A stretch of 64,000 nt of DNA, taken from positions 5,035,411-5,099,410 of the forward strand of contig NC_135161.1 in NCBI RefSeq assembly GCF_050948215.1. Direction: 5' to 3'. Position numbers and translations under genes: made by a program. Of the stretch, positions 32,351 to 43,112 are shown piece by piece. Below the pieces are notes generated by a model. That model was not told where the DNA came from. It saw only the letters and a list, made by a program, of their open reading frames with translations, and searched no databases. Every line of letters starts with the position of its first letter. The first letter of the stretch is position 1. The DNA comes from Halictus rubicundus (lineage: Eukaryota > Arthropoda > Insecta > Hymenoptera > Halictidae).

Positions 32351-33270
32351 AAGGGTGTCCCAAAATGGCCTGACATTTTAAATTGCGCGCCATTCTTTTT
32401 CTGTGCCGAACCTAGAGTACTAATCTTTGACAACTGGCATCAGGAAGTATTGAAGTTTAGTCGTGGAGAATTACGCGATCGAGCGACGCATAGAAATTGT
32501 GGAAATTCATTGCGAAAATGGAGAATACTTTGCAGAGACGGCTCGAAAAGTCCGCACGGATTTTGGTCGTCGTAACGCACCATCTCGCAAAATCATTTTC
32601 AGCGATGAATGATGAATTTGGGGGACCGAAAATCCACAAGTGATTCAAAAGCTTCCCGTGCGTCCACCACGAGTCACTGTTCGGTGCGGATTTTGGGTTG
32701 GAGTGATTGGGGAGTATTTTTTTGAGAATGCTGCTGGAAATGTGGTTACCGTCACTGGTGTTCGTTATCGTGACATGATAACCAACTTTTTATGGAATCG
32801 ATTGAACCGCATGCACTTGGAAGACATATTCTTCCAACAAGATGCCACACTGCGGGCGAAACGATGCAGCTACTGCAGACGAAGTTTCATGGTCGTGTTA
32901 TCTCGCGCTGTGGCGATGTGAATTGGCCACCAAGATCGTGTGATTTGACGCCATTGGACTTTATTCTTTGGGGTTTTCTCAAAGGAAAAGTGTATGCCAA
33001 CGATCCACAAACCATTCCGGAGCTCAAGGAAGCAATTGGACCGCAGCATTACTGAAATCAGTCCGCAATTATGCCAAACTGTTATCGAAAATTTCGTCAA
33101 AAGAGTGAACGTTTGCAAACAGGGACGAGGCGGCCATTTATCAGATATTGTGTTCCACACATAACCTCCGTGTTTATACGTTATTTTAAAGTAAAAACAT
33201 TCATACTTAAAAAAAAAAAAGATACGTTCTATTAATAAATTAAAATGTCAGGTCGTTTCCGGACACCCTT
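32351..33270 (+). mobile_element. mariner-like deletion derivative M, copy 2 (920 bp)
   Basis: Ends AAGGGTGTCCCAAAAT and CGGACACCCTT, with TA at 32349-32350 and 33271-33272. It is nearly identical to copy 1 through the whole length, including the internal deletion. Confidence 0.9.
32463..33164 (+). pseudogene. mariner-like transposase with internal deletion, copy 2
   Basis: Reads from GTG at about 32463: VENYAIERRIEIVEIHCENG ... NAPSRKIIFSDE, then two stops in a row. It continues in frame as NPQVIQKLPVRPPRVTVRCG and VRYRDMITNFLWNRLNRMHL to FFQQD (second Asp), then shifts frame. The third Asp motif is CDLTPLDFILWG, and the C-terminus GRGGHLSDIVFHT ends at TAA 33162-33164. The deletion joining NAPSRK to IIFSDE and the frameshift after QQD are exactly those of copy 1, so they predate the spread of the element. 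It adds its own second stop and a Phe-to-Ile change. Confidence 0.85.
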
Positions 33271-33356
33271 TACTGCTTCTTGTACGATCAGTCTGACTCG
33301 TGGCGACTGAATCTACTTGATACGGAGAACCAGTATTCCTTCCTTACGATGACGTA

Positions 33357-33580
33357 CACTACCGCTCAAAAGTATCCATCCGGAGACTTGCGCAATATGT
33401 ATCAGCATTGCATACAAGTTATTTCAGTACCTAAAATAGTGACTAAAATCAATTTTTATTAATTACAATTAATAAATTAAAAACTACGTATGTGGAACTC
33501 ACCAATACTACTCTAAAATTAAATACGAGGTTCATCGACGTATCCAACACGGAGTATCCGGATACTTTTGAGCGGTAGTG
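33357..33580. mobile_element. 224-bp MITE with near-perfect TIRs (Tc1-like ends)
   Basis: CACTACCGCTCAAAAGTATC at the left and its exact inverse at the right, flanked by TA (33355-33356, 33581-33582). The CACTACCG-TCAAAAGT type of end is known from Tc1-like elements of animals. Perfect ends suggest recent activity. Confidence 0.9.
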
Positions 33581-33663
33581 TATTAGACTGTGGATTTTAT
33601 ACATTCGCCATGAAAATGGGCGGATTCGATGCAAAACAGGTTAAACATCTGAAGAAATGAACT

Positions 33664-33815
33664 ACAGTGAATTCTCGATATATGTCAACAACACATACTC
33701 GAGCAGTGTTATGTTTACACTCCTCGGCGTCCGAGGCCTCTCACGGGGTATACCCCGCGGTAGTGGGGATAATTCCGCGACGTTTATCATTTAGATCTTG
33801 GCGACATATATAAAA
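33664..33815 (-). repeat. 145-bp family, dispersed copy
   Basis: CAGTGAATTCTCGATATATG, then GTTTACACTCCTCGGCGTCC and TATACCCCGCGGTAGTGGGG, ending GGCGACATATAT. It shows a TA before the first base. Confidence 0.8.
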
Positions 33816-33923
33816 AGATTTTTCCCAGTTTACTAAAATTATCCAAAAAGAAATAGTCGTCTAGGTAGCTCCCATACCTTGCAATTAACTGCCGAACCAG
33901 TCAAAATGACTGGTGGATGATTT

Positions 33924-34346
33924 CAGAGCTGGGTAAAATAGTATTCTAAATAATAAATAGTAAATAATACTATTTATTTTAAAGTATGCGTACAACTTTG
34001 AAAATAAAATATTTTATTTGATGCAATAAGTTTTTTAAAATAGTATTTCAAAATAGTATTTTAAAATTTCTTATTTCTTCTAGTTTAAATATTCTTGCTG
34101 AAAATACTGATTCGTATTCAATATCAAGTATTTTATTTTATGCCAGATCATTAAGATAAAATATAATATTTTTCGTTTCAGATTGTTGAATGGAAATACT
34201 TTATTTTATGATTCAGATTCTTGAAATACAAATGTTTAATTTCGTGATTTAGATTGTCGAAATAAAACTGTTTTACTAAAATATTTTACTCTGAAATATT
34301 CAATGGTATTTGAAATATTTATTTCGCCAAAAATTGCCCACCTGTG
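33924..34346. mobile_element. 423-bp hAT MITE
   Basis: A perfect 8-bp duplication GATGATTT lies at 33916-33923 and 34347-34354, as expected for hAT. The ends CAGAGCTGGGTAAAATA and, complement, CACAGGTGGGCAATTTT are imperfect inverted repeats. The interior is AT-rich with repeated AAATAGTATTT words. Confidence 0.9.
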
Positions 34347-34354
34347 GATGATTT

Positions 34355-35151
34355 CTTCTTTCACGATTATTCAAACCATGAAAACGTTTCCAGGGGAAAT
34401 TTTCTGTGGAACACATATTACCATAAAAGTCGTACGAAACCTGAACAAATTCAATCTTGCTATTATAATAAAGGAATAAGTGTAAGCCACGTTTAGGGCT
34501 CGGTAATTCTACTGTTAATGCAGACGGTTTCGGTCCTGCCGTGTTCTTCGCTTATTTTTCGAGAAAATAAAATCATGGTTGAAGGGGTTCAAGTTTGCAG
34601 TGCCGTACACTCGGTCCCCCTCGAATTTCGCGAATTTCACGGGCTTCCCAAGGGCTCGTTTGAAAAGGGACGCCGGGAACATGAAGGGTTGCGTCTGTCT
34701 CGACGAACCATCCGCGTTTCCCACCCCCGCAGTCATTCTAGACTATGGATAGAGGGGGGGGGGAGTGAGGAGACTGCTGTTTTTCGACCGGGCGTAACAC
34801 TCTTTGAGTAATTGACTGATTAAATTGTCGCGTCCCCCTACGGGCTGCTGCTACCGCTGGCCTTTCGGGACACGGTCGATAAGAGGCATCGGGTTACTCG
34901 AAATCGAGCTTAAGGGATGAGGTAACCTCGTCGACGCCTGCGGAAGGGTGTTTGAACACGGGGTTGAAACTATGCTTATTTTATGACGAATCCTCGACGA
35001 TCCCAGGACGCTGTCGTCTACTGGGTTTTTTTCAATTGAAACTGGAGGGTGCGTCGCATCCCCCGTTCTGCCATAAACTGGTTTCCAATTTATCGCAGTC
35101 GGCGACGGGTCTGGGAAAGCCAGGAAAATGGCCGGTCAACTTTTTAATCTC
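34355..35151. other. unique DNA
   Basis: Overlapping frames on both strands, no recognisable product. Confidence 0.4.
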
Positions 35152-35155
35152 TTAA

Positions 35156-35377
35156 GCACTGTACGCCACTATAGTGGCTTTCGTGGGAAGCGTCAGTCAG
35201 AACGGTACGCCACTATAGTGGCTTTCCGTGGAAAGCATCAGTTTTAACGGTAAGAACCACTTTAGTGGCTTTTGTAGCGTTCGCGGCCAGCCGCGCCGTA
35301 CCTGGAAGACAAAATTGCGGACGATCGCGCCGTACCTGGGAAATGGAGTTGCGGACGAGCGCGCCGTGCTTAGGAGG
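35156..35377. mobile_element. TTAA-flanked element with internal direct repeats
   Basis: TTAA at 35152-35155 and 35378-35381. It contains TACGCCACTATAGTGGCTTT twice (35163, 35206) and a diverged third copy, then a GCGCCGTACCTGG block repeated three times. GCCACTATAGTGGC is a perfect palindrome. The outer ends (AAGCACTG, and AAGCACGG on the complement) match only weakly. Confidence 0.55.
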
Positions 35378-35381
35378 TTAA

Positions 35382-35602
35382 GTGCCAAATATCAACCCCA
35401 GAAATTATTAAAAAATCAGAGTAATTTAATTAACGAAACCACAACTAGAAATTTTAAATGTATTATAGGGGATGCTGTCTTCCCCTTTTGAATTCGAAAG
35501 ACTCGAATAAAATCCGGTTTATCTGAATATCTCATAATAAAAATGAAATTCTAAACCCAGTAAAAAGTCACTGTCACTAATATGTGACTGACAGTTAACG
35601 TG
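35382..35602. mobile_element. possible TTAA MITE, diverged
   Basis: It sits between the TTAA at 35378-35381 and 35603-35606. Its right end, CACGTTAACTGTCAG on the complement, resembles other T1-like ends, but the left end GTGCCAAATA does not pair well. Confidence 0.35.
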
Positions 35603-35664
35603 TTAAGAGGTGGATCTACGATCAGAGATGGAGGAAAATGCGAGATGCCCATTTTATTATTTAA

Positions 35665-35874
35665 CACTTTGACTGGAAATAATCTAGAAACCTCAGAAAT
35701 TCCATAAAATCAAAGTAAGTTATTTAATGAAATAAAAATTGAAGAAAGAATTAAATGTATAATATTCAGTAGTCCTCCAACTTTCTTGCATTTTACAGAT
35801 CCTAATCAAATTTGGTGCAACGAACATATTAACGTGAAAATTCATTGTAAAACCTGGACAAATATGTCAACGTG
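35665..35874 (-). mobile_element. TTAA MITE, family T1 copy 2
   Basis: TTAA at 35661-35664 and 35875-35878; starts CACTTTGACTGG and ends GTCAACGTG. The body (ATAAAATCAAAGTAAGTTAT, AACTTTCTTGCATTTTACAG) is the reverse of 9300-9534. About 25 bp near the right end, including the CCCATATGTGGG palindrome, are missing. Confidence 0.85.
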
Positions 35875-35879
35875 TTAAT

Positions 35880-36648
35880 CTAGGAATTCTCAGACGCAAG
35901 AGACAAAATGTAAAAAGGCAGAAAATCGGAATAAATTGCTGGCGCTATTACAGAGCAGTTATATTCATTGTCCGGGGAAGATCATCCCCGTTATTTTTCT
36001 TCGGGTCCCGGAAAACTGTTAGGGGACCAAGGGGTGGCAACCCCTTTCTGTTTTGACAGACGGAACTCCGTGATTCGCCATCCCAGGGCGATATGAATCT
36101 AGTGGCGAAACCGAAAGATGTTTAAGATATATCACCGGCTAGGGGAAGCTACCCCTGAGTCAGCCTCTTTTGTCCGGTATCTGGGACGAGTAGACGCGGT
36201 GGGGTGAGAAAGAGTGCCGGTACTTCCCGGTCCCGTCGTTCTCGTTTATTCTCGCGCGCGCGCGAACGTGTGTATGTGTGCGTGTGCCGCTTTAATGTAT
36301 TCAATATTCAACGTTACAGAAACATTCTACCGCAATACGGATGCCGCGTCATCTTGCGCGGATTCGCAACATTTTTCTTCCGAACATGCAACGGAACATG
36401 CAAATCCCCAAGACGTTCATTCGCCGTGAACGCGCAACGATAAATTATTTTAAACCTGGACAACTAAAAAAGTCACTATTACAATAATTGAATCTTGCGA
36501 TGTTGGATAATCCTCCTACATCGTGGACTATAGCTTTTCACTTGCTTTATATAGAACAACGGATTAATTTCGTTTATCCTGCTTCTTTGCAAGGTAAAAC
36601 GGTGTTTTTGTTAATAGTGGCATTGTTCATGCAGTGTCGCGTATCAAA
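35880..36648. other. unique DNA
   Basis: Nothing recognised. A short GC alternation lies at about 36252-36264. Confidence 0.4.
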
Positions 36649-36650
36649 TA

Positions 36651-37792
36651 CTCCCTCTGTCTCATAATAATAGTAGCAGTTGATGAAGTTAATTTTCCCA
36701 TAATAGTAGTAGCAGAAGAAAATAAATATAGAACGCAACATTTATTGCCAAAAAACTAGATTAAGTTAAATAATAAATTAAAAATATTACTCCCGTATTT
36801 TTATTTTGAGCGTTCAGATAGTTTCTGGATTTTTTACACTGACGACAGGTTCCTTAGAAAAGCGTGTAAATCGAAAACAAACTAAAATGTGCATAATTCG
36901 GTCAATTATTTCAACGTAAAATAAAACTAAATATATCTTAACAAAACCTGAAACTAACGGTCTATTCACAAAATGATAAACATATAAAGGTGTATCTATG
37001 TAATTCATTTTACATATAGGAGCAAGAAATATAAATTAAAAAATTTAACCAAAAATTTAATTACTGTTATCGATCTTTGCTTGAAAACTCTTTTTTCACC
37101 ACGTTTTTATTAACTCGCTTTCTTGTCTGTCTGTTCGCTACAAATTTTGCAATCGATTTCAAACTAATTTCCCGATGAGCTAGAGACTTGAGACTTTAAA
37201 CATAGCTCAGAACCGGATGACAATGCAATATTAAATTTAAAAAATTAATAAATCAACACACAAGACTAAAAAGCACAAAATAATTATTTAAATACAAAAA
37301 AATGTATAATATACCACGCTTTTAAGACGGACTAAAAATTATAAAATGATTTTTACTAGCCCCATACAGATAGTCCTGGAAATTTGTGATTGTGAATTTT
37401 GAATAGCTATGAAAATGCTTGTAAGATTTAAAACGAAAAACGTATGGGGCTAGGAAAAATGATTTTATACCTTTAAGACCGTCTTAAAAACGTGGTATAT
37501 TACAATTTTTTTTAAATTAAATTTTATCTTACTCTCACAATGGGTTGATATTCAACTGAACTAAAACAATTGATTTCGATCAGCGGATGAAATTAGAAAA
37601 ATAGCTATAATTCCTAGTAATTAGGTCAACCTAAAAATTGGAAGATGTGTCAGAACAAATAACAGATGTCATGAAACATTAATTTTTATTGAAGGCTGCG
37701 CAATTTTGCGCTACAACATAACTTACAGCAGCATTCGCCAATAATTCCCATTTAAATATTCGCTTGCTACTATTATTATGGAACAGGGGGAG
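36651..37792. mobile_element. Stowaway-like TIR element, copy 2 (1142 bp)
   Basis: CTCCCTCTGTCTCATAATAA at the left and CTCCCCCTGTTCCATAATAA (complement) at the right, with TA at 36649-36650 and 37793-37794. It shares internal sequence with copy 1 (AAAAAACTAGATTAA; TTATTTTGAGCGTTCAGATA). No transposase is recognised. Confidence 0.75.
37314..37495. mobile_element. 182-bp TA MITE nested in copy 2
   Basis: CCACGCTTTTAAGACGG and, complement, CCACGTTTTTAAGACGG are inverted ends with TA outside. The arms extend inwards (ATGATTTTTACTAGCCCCAT inverted). Confidence 0.8.
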
Positions 37793-37794
37793 TA

Positions 37795-38459
37795 CAAATT
37801 TTTCACTTCATTCGTGTTGCTTCTTTGCAAGGTCAAATGTCTTTTCGGTTAACGGTGGAGCCCCCCTCGCAGCTGAATCGTGTAGTTATAGACGGTTCAC
37901 TTTATTAGGCGAGTTCGTCGAACCTAGGGAAACGAAAACTAGTCGAGAGCTTCTGCCAGATTTCGAAAGAGAGTCAATTACACACATCTGTCCGAGATGT
38001 TTGCAAACAGGGAAATTACGATCCGTCGCTAATTATCCGATGATGTACGGCCGGGGCGTTTCGGCGTGCTCGTGGAAACAGGATTATTTATGGACAATTA
38101 TATCTCGGGAGAGATCCTATTTCGTTAAGGAGCGGCGGAACGCTCGCTCGCCGATCGTTTGCGTGGCCAACCTTGTTTCCGCTGGACAACGAGGAGAGCC
38201 CCCGGTGTTCTCTCTCGTTGCATCTCCGAGTTGCGAGCGTTCATCCGCCATGTCGGTTCTTTGCGGTCTCGACGGATGTCTCGATTGGACAACCATCCCT
38301 TTGGACCTAGCTCCGAAGATCCGGAAGATCTCGATCGCCTAACGAATCAGGCAGGAGGACAATTCCTTCTGGATCCCAGAGGCAAGTTATCGAAGACGAA
38401 AATTCATCGAAATCGCTCGGTGGAGGACAGACTATCAGGGGTTCCTGGAGAACATAATC
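37795..38459. other. unique DNA with a 192-codon open frame of unknown meaning
   Basis: The frame 37764-38342 starts inside the transposon end and has no domain, biased composition or homologue that I know. I judge it chance. Confidence 0.35.
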
Positions 38460-38463
38460 TTAA

Positions 38464-39802
38464 GGGGGCCGGCAGGCATTTGGCCTTGACTGTCACGCTA
38501 TGTTACGCTGTGCCTTTTTTCTAGACATTTTACGCCTTAAATAAGTAAGTAATCAATTAAAAATGCATACCACCGTGTTTGCACATGTCTTTGCTACGTC
38601 TGTATAGAGCCTTTTTTCCGATACGAACACTAAATCTCTCGAAATTAAGAGAATCTCTCTGCGGCAGCCATCTTGTGACGTCACACTTGCTTCAGAAAGC
38701 GAGTTTTCTGCCGAATATTACAAATTACTCCACGATCAGGTAGAAATACGCAATTTGGGCTCTGGACGGACGTAGATTGGACTTTTAGGAAACACAGGTG
38801 ACCACTTTTAAACTACTCATTGCAATATTGAAGCGCCAATTTGTCAAGATTTTGACCCTTGCTAGTTTATATACGTATATTGCAGAGAGAATCTCTCTGC
38901 GGCAGCCATCTTGTGACGTCACACTTGCTTCAGAAAGCGAGTTTTCTGCCGAATATTACAAATTACTCCACGATCAGGTAGAAATACGCAATTTGGGCTC
39001 TGGACGGACGTAGATTGGACTTTTAGGAAACACAAGTGACCACTTTTAAACTGCTCATTGCAACATTGAAGCGCCAATTTGTCAAGATTTTGACCCTTGC
39101 TAGTTTATATACGTATATTGCAGAGAGAATCTCTCTGCGGCAGCCATCTTGTAACGTCACACTTGCTTCAGAAAGCGAGTTTTCTGCCGAATATTACAAA
39201 TTACTCCACGATCAGGTAGAAATACGCAATTTGGGCTCTGGACGGACGTAGATTGGACTTTTAGGAAACACAAGTGACCACTTTTAAACTTCTCATTGCA
39301 ATATTGAAGCGCCAATTTGTCAAGATTTTGACCCTTGCAAGTTTATATACGTATATTGCAGAGAGAATCTCTCTGCGGCAGCCATCTTGTGACGTCACAC
39401 TTGCTTCAGAAAGCGAGTTTTCTGCCGAATATTACAAATTACTCCACGATCAGGTAGAAATACGCAATTTGGGCTCTGGACGGACGTAGATTGGACTTTT
39501 AGGAAACACAAGTGACCACTTTTAAACTGCTCATTGCAATATTGAAGCGTTAATTTGTCAAGATTTTGACCCTTTTAATTTTGCAAGTTCATGTACGTAT
39601 ATTGCAGAGAGATCCTCTTAATTTCGAGAGATTTAGTGTTGGTATCGAAAAAAGCCTCTGGATAGACGTGGCAAAGACATGTACAAACACGGTGGTATGC
39701 ATTTTTAATTGATTACTTACTTATTTAAGACGTAAAATGTCTAGAAAAAAAGGCACAGCGTAACATAGCGTGACAGTCAAGGCCAAATGCCTGACGGCCC
39801 CC
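38464..39802. mobile_element. 1339-bp TTAA element with internal 238-bp tandem repeats
   Basis: TTAA at 38460-38463 and 39803-39806. Inverted arms are about 190 bp and nearly identical: GGGGGCCG then CAGGCATTTGGCCTTGACTG; GCACAGCGTAACATAGCGTG; ATGCATTTTTAATTGATTAC. The whole space between the arms is a four-unit tandem array. No transposase, so it is non-autonomous, presumably moved by a piggyBac-type enzyme. Confidence 0.9.
38654..39605 (+). repeat. 238-bp tandem array, 4 units, with CRE-like sites
   Basis: TCTCTCTGCGGCAGCCATCT starts units at 38654, 38892, 39130 and 39368, exactly 238 bp apart. Units are almost identical. Each has TTGTGACGTCACACTTGC, a palindromic TGACGTCA site as bound by CREB/ATF-type factors (the third unit has TAACGTCA). 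The 71-codon frame that repeats in each unit is a by-product of the repetition. Confidence 0.95.
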
Positions 39803-39821
39803 TTAAGGGCCCGGTTTTCGT

Positions 39822-40025
39822 AGATTCGTGATAAGGTAGTGTGACTACATTACCGTCCAAAAATGGTTTCACGTGCTTCAAGTTTTCGTCCTTATATGAG
39901 AATATTTTGTCGCTGGAAAAGGGCTCATTCGAAAGAGGAAGGTTCAATCTAGTGCGCGCTGGTCAGGAGCTGCCGAGATTATGCGGACATTTGGTAATAT
40001 AAGCGTTAGAAGTAGGCCAAAAATT
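39822..40025 (+). repeat. repeat family R, copy 4
   Basis: GTGATAAGGTAGTGTGACTA, then TGAGAATATTTTGTCGCTGG and AAGCGTTAGAAGTAGGCC. Confidence 0.8.
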
Positions 40026-40035
40026 AAGAGCCAAG

Positions 40036-40335
40036 ACTCCGTACATTCGCGATAAGGTAGAGTGCCCACGTTACCGACAAAAATAGGCGAAAAATGGTTT
40101 TACGTGCCTCAACCTTTGGTCCTCATATGAGAATATTTTGTCGCTGGTAAAGGACTCATTCGAAAGAGGAAGGTTGAATCTAGCGCGCGCTGGTCATGAG
40201 CTGACGAGATTATGCGAATATTTGGTAATATAAGCGTCAGAAGTAGGCCAAAAATTGACGATGCGCATGTCGTGGAATCCAAGCATTTTTATGCCATTGG
40301 ATGAGTTTTCTGGATGAAATCGAGAGCAGCGCGCG
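40036..40335 (+). repeat. repeat family R, copy 5
   Basis: This directly follows copy 4 and is 85-90% similar by eye, giving a tandem pair. It includes ATTTTTATGCCATTGGATGA, shared with 48.0 kb. Confidence 0.8.
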
Positions 40336-40497
40336 CTAGAAAATATCTCCAGCTACAAACAGCTATATTTTGTCTTGATCCACAGGATCAGTCACAGTCA
40401 TTGACAAGTTCAGTCACAGACTTGAGACCCCTCGGATCAAGACCAAGACGGATCTTAAGTCTGTGTCTGAAGGCTGCGAATGGAAATTATTAATTAA

Positions 40498-40732
40498 CAC
40501 TTTGAACGCCCAACTAGAAACCCGAAAAATTCCATAAAATCAAAGTAAGTTATTTAATGAAATAAAAATTGCAAAAGATTGAATGTATGATACTGAGTAA
40601 TCCTTCAACTTTCTTGCATGTTACAGATACTAATCAAGTTTAGTACAATGAATATATCAACGTAAAAATTCATTTTAAAACCTGCACGAATAATTCCGTC
40701 ACCCAAATATGGGTGACGCGGCGCCGAGCGCG
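40498..40732 (-). mobile_element. TTAA MITE, family T1 copy 3
   Basis: TTAA at 40494-40497 and 40733-40736. It is 235 bp, the reverse of 9300-9534, and retains the CACCCAAATATGGGTG block. Confidence 0.85.
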
Positions 40733-40739
40733 TTAAAAA

Positions 40740-41296
40740 GTTACGCGACTATCCCGGGCCCTTAAAAATAAAAATAACGGCCGCCGTCTAATGTTAGCTC
40801 GCTGTATTTTAGTTTCGCGTCCATTCGTGGCTATTCGTTTCGCTCTTTCTCTGTTCGTTCTTCTATCCGCTGCTCACCCTGTGTGTACACCGCTACGCGC
40901 GTCCGCTCAAAGCGGAAACCGAGTGTGTAACCGCGTTTCGGTACCGTTTCACCGAGAAAACGCTCCGCCCATCGAGTTGCACCCATTAAACAACCACCGC
41001 GAACAGTCTCCGGCTCGCGTGTCAATGGGATCGTTTGCGTTCGAGTTCGAGTTCGAGCTCCGCAAAATATAAACTCGTTACCGGACCGAAGAACACGCCA
41101 GGTTCTCTGTTCCTACGGTCTATACGGTCTATGGTCCGATTCGCGGAAAACCAACTCACTCGGATTCCTTCGTCGTTTCTATCTGCTGAAGTCAACTCTC
41201 GTTCGTGGTCACGGTAACGATAAACTCACCCTTGGAGGCTCGAAAAGAGTACAGTGCCAGCGATTGGTCGACAAGCATTTAGGACTTCGTGCACGG
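40740..41296. other. unique CpG-rich DNA
   Basis: A 93-codon frame at 40791-41072 begins with a hydrophobic stretch (FALSLFVLLSAAHPV) that could pass as a signal peptide. The opposite strand is also open, and I recognise nothing. Treated as unproven. Confidence 0.35.
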
Positions 41297-41577
41297 AAAA
41301 ATATTGGGTTTTGTAATTCCCGCGTTTTTTTTTGTATTTTACCTTTTCCCCGCAATTTTGTGTCTCGTTGGGTAAAGTATATACAGGGTGTTCACACTGT
41401 TACTAGCCAGCGTTAGATTCTACGGTAACTAGACGGATCTTCGTGTAATATCAAACTTCCAACTGTCTCGGTTGCAAGGAACTGAAAAAATTGAAATAAA
41501 AATTGATCGACTTTCTTAACCCTTTGCACTCGAAGCTATTTTGACGGGGGAATCTTGTGTAACTGGCCTGTTTTTCA

Positions 41578-41910
41578 AGAATTTGTTTTGAGACATGTAG
41601 TGCGTAGATTGATTTAAAATTTGAGGTTTCATTTATCAACGTTATAATGTAAACAAGAATATTTTTTATAGATTTTAATCGTTAATATCAATGGTGCAAT
41701 GGATGCCTGAAAATGGCATCCTGGAAATGCGCCGTGCAGCGCACAAAAATGATCTCAAACAAAAAATCAAGATGGAATCCGTTAGTTTATGCAAGTGCGC
41801 ACGACATGACATTCTTGTTTTAAAAAAATTTGCAAAATTGTGAAAATGGCGAAGTTTTGAAACAAAAAACGGATTTTCTGTTATGATTTTCTGTGAATAA
41901 CAACGTTTTA
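41578..41910 (-). repeat. dispersed repeat shared with 3.2-3.5 kb
   Basis: Inverse of 3240-3545 (CAATGGTGCAATGGATGCCT; TTAATCGTTAATATCAATGG). Confidence 0.65.
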
Positions 41911-41983
41911 AATGAAAAATTAGAGAATAGGAGTTCGCCATGTTGTGGCCAATTGTTTATGGAATATACAGGAGAAGTGCATA

Positions 41984-42409
41984 CAGGATGATCACGTTAT
42001 TGCTAACCAGCGTTTATCTTGTAAACAGTAAATATTAGAAAATAGCGAAAGAGGAAAAAGTAGTACTGTTTTTTATACGCAACACAGTGGCGTATGTAAT
42101 GTTGTTGTGTTCATACCATTTTGTTAGATATCAAGGTGACCTCCAATTTTTTAAATAAAATACTGTATATTTTTGTATATCACATGAAACTGTGTGTCTA
42201 GACGAATTCATCCGTCTACTGCACAGTGACCTTCAAGGTCGTGCAAGGTCAGAAATGGAAGAAACATTTTGAACAACGAAATAGTATAAACACAACAAAA
42301 TTACACCAGTAATAACCAAAACAACAGTACTACTTTTTCCTCTCTTACTATTTTCTAATATTTACTATGAACAAGAAAAACGCTGGCTGGTAACGGCGTG
42401 AACACCCTG
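41984..42409. mobile_element. 426-bp inverted-repeat element, copy 1
   Basis: CAGGATGATCACG and CAGGGTGTTCACG (complement) with TA outside (41982-41983, 42410-42411). The arms are about 110 bp (ACCAGCGTTTATCTTG; GTAAATATTAGAAAATAG; AAAAAGTAGTACTGTT). Copy 2 is at 54601-54993. Confidence 0.8.
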
Positions 42410-42490
42410 TACATACTTTACCTAACAAAACACAAAATTGCGGGGAAAAAATAAAATGCAACAAACACGGGAATTTATTACACAACCGAA

Positions 42491-43112
42491 TAGAAGGAAA
42501 GAAGTCTTCCCTGTCCCTTATCGATCAAACGTTATTGATGCCGCGCGCATAGATCATCGAGCGACAGCGAAGAATGCCTCGGGACTGAGTTTCTAGGGAC
42601 AATTGGGACAATTTGGGACAAAGAATCATGGATTAGGACTGGTTTTCGATACGGATCGCCTCCTAGCCAGTTCCAGCTCGAGAACAGATTGGCAACGAGA
42701 CGAAGAAACCGGGCTCGAACCGTGAACTGCGTTTCGAGCGAAGCTGGCCTTCGTAATGCATCACTGAACCAGGAAATCGAATCCATCTCTGGACCAGCTA
42801 TGAAGGCCGATATTGTGTCAATGTCGAGGCTGATCCCCGCGGACGATTAACGACCGATCTATCTCGAACGACGATCGTGATCCGAGACGGTGTATGCACG
42901 CGCCTGTGTATGTATATCACCGGAAATAAACGCGATATATATTCCCATCGGAGCGCTATTAATTTGTCCACGTATATCGGAACCGAGCGGCTATTCTACG
43001 TGCTTGTTTAATGCAATAGTGAGTCAACAAGGCGACTGCCGGCATCGATCATCCGTGCCATTTTGCGAGCAGTCTTACCGCTTGATCTCATCAGGGAGAT
43101 CTACGAGGCCCT
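42491..43112. other. unique DNA
   Basis: Nothing recognised. Confidence 0.4.

Larger units (their letters stand above)
41300..42490. repeat. outer inverted repeat enclosing nested elements
   Basis: 41300-41430 recurs inverted at 42375-42490 (TTTTCCCCGCAATTTTGTGT, GTAAAGTAT then ACAGGGTGTTCAC). It encloses the family shared with 3.2 kb and the palindromic element below. Confidence 0.65.

Noticed and set aside
32167..32373. Frame with ADGQWAWVVLGPG resembling the start of monocarboxylate transporters
   Set aside because: The match is a few residues, the rest of the frame runs into a duplicated flank and a transposon end, and no transporter sequence follows.
37764..38342. 192-codon open frame
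   Set aside because: It begins inside a transposon terminal repeat, has no recognisable features and looks like chance.
38798..39489. Three identical 71-codon frames spaced 238 bp apart
   Set aside because: They are copies of the same stretch of the tandem repeat, not a gene family.
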